From positions 3,224,001 to 3,288,000 of the forward strand of contig NZ_CP058559.1 of NCBI RefSeq assembly GCF_014467015.1: a DNA stretch of 64,000 nucleotides. The letters run 5' to 3'. Within the stretch, counting starts at the first letter, position 1, and every line of letters begins with the position of its first letter. The notes beneath the pieces are model-generated. The model did no database searches, had not been told where the DNA came from, and worked only from the letters and a program-made list of their open reading frames with translations. The position numbers were made by a program, and so were the translations under genes. This document shows positions 63,564 to 64,000 of the stretch, one piece after another. This DNA is from Alkalicella caledoniensis (lineage in GTDB: Bacteria; Bacillota; Proteinivoracia; Proteinivoracales; Proteinivoracaceae).

Positions 63564-64000
63564 ATGGAAATTTTCAAGTACATGGAAAAATATGACTACG
63601 AGCAATTGGTAATATGCCACGACAAAACTTCAGGTTTAAAAGCTATTATTGGTATCCATGATACAACTTTAGGACCTGCTTTAGGTGGTACGCGTATGTG
63701 GAACTACGCCACTGAAGAAGAGGCAATTGAAGATGCACTAAGACTTTCTAAAGGTATGACTTATAAAGCAGCAGCAGCAGGGCTTAACCTAGGTGGAGGT
63801 AAAACTGTTATCTGGGGTGACTCAAAAACTCAAAAATCTGAAGAGCTTTTTAGAGCCTTTGGTCGTTATGTACAAAGTTTAAATGGCCGTTATATAACTG
63901 CTGCGGACGTTGGAACCGTAGTAGATGATATGGATAATATCAGGCTAGAAACTAACCATGTAGTAGGTATTTCTTCATCTCAAGGTGGTAGTGGTGACCC
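63564..64000 (+). CDS. Leucine dehydrogenase-like protein, second copy (runs off window)
   Basis: The first 145 codons of a second amino acid dehydrogenase are present; the end is beyond the window. It keeps the typical leucine-dehydrogenase blocks [46 protein letters not shown] and [14 protein letters not shown]. It is thus closer to classical leucine/valine dehydrogenases than the copy at 60463, with which it shares the N-terminus closely. AAGGAGGAATTTAA precedes the ATG, 37 nt after ptb and without a terminator, so it belongs to the sigma-54 operon. Confidence 0.92.
   Translation, partial: MEIFKYMEKYDYEQLVICHDKTSGLKAIIGIHDTTLGPALGGTRMWNYATEEEAIEDALRLSKGMTYKAAAAGLNLGGGKTVIWGDSKTQKSEELFRAFGRYVQSLNGRYITAADVGTVVDDMDNIRLETNHVVGISSSQGGSGD

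Noticed and set aside
1-64000. CRISPR array, insertion sequence, prophage or tRNA/rRNA genes
   Set aside because: No regularly spaced direct repeats, transposase or integrase motifs, or tRNA-like cloverleaf sequences were noticed on reading the window; no tRNA or repeat search could be run.

Overview
The window is one nearly gap-free, almost entirely plus-strand stretch of a low-GC, endospore-forming, strictly fermentative Firmicute of the class Clostridia. The evidence is a complete spoIIIA operon, spoIVB and spo0A, clostridial Nfn-type flavoprotein genes, a phosphotransbutyrylase/butyrate kinase operon, AT-rich intergenic DNA and frequent TTG/GTG starts. An OLE RNA gene with its partner oapA suggests an extremophilic, possibly alkaliphilic, anaerobe. 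The exact genus is not resolved from the sequence. Only one gene (15632-16090) lies on the minus strand.

Region 1 (1-16 kb) is the envelope/accessory part. A PilX-like surface protein is split in two by a (TA)5 tract. It is followed by an overlapping eight-gene operon (1699-13374): a secreted/membrane ectodomain protein, an ABC ATPase and permease, a coiled-coil membrane protein, a MoxR AAA+ ATPase, a DUF58 protein and two BatA-like VWA membrane proteins. Then come an M15 peptidoglycan peptidase, an M29 aminopeptidase and a small secreted repeat protein.

Region 2 (16-30.5 kb) is cell-wall precursor and glycine/one-carbon metabolism: an EamA transporter, ddl, a histidine phosphatase, a cyclodeaminase, two tandem FemAB-like genes, a tandem glycine riboswitch with gcvT-gcvH-gcvPA-gcvPB, lpdA, then aroQ, an Xaa-Pro peptidase and efp.

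Region 3 (31-46 kb) holds spoIIIAA-AH, the asp23/amaP/DUF2273 stress module, nusB, a TsaD-like gene, nfnAB, folD, xseAB, ispA and a DUF212 membrane protein. Next is a roughly 600-nt structured non-coding RNA recognised as OLE RNA, with its own sigma-A-like promoter, followed by oapA. OLE is the most unusual element of the window.

Region 4 (46-58.3 kb) continues as dxs, tlyA, a small membrane protein, nadK, recN, spoIVB and spo0A. Two exact Spo0A boxes and a sigma-H-like promoter precede spo0A. A steA/steB-like pair and two glycosyltransferase-type genes follow. The tlyA-nadK-recN-steA-steB order matches the one I recall from mycobacteria, with the sporulation genes inserted.

Region 5 (58.4-64 kb) is a self-contained sigma-54 regulon. 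A PAS-PAS-AAA+-HTH activator gene is followed by three palindromic activator sites exactly 21 bp apart, a terminator, and a -24/-12 promoter. That promoter drives a Leu-dehydrogenase-like gene, buk, ptb and a second Leu-dehydrogenase-like gene that runs off the window. The operon would ferment branched-chain amino acids to acids with substrate-level ATP formation.
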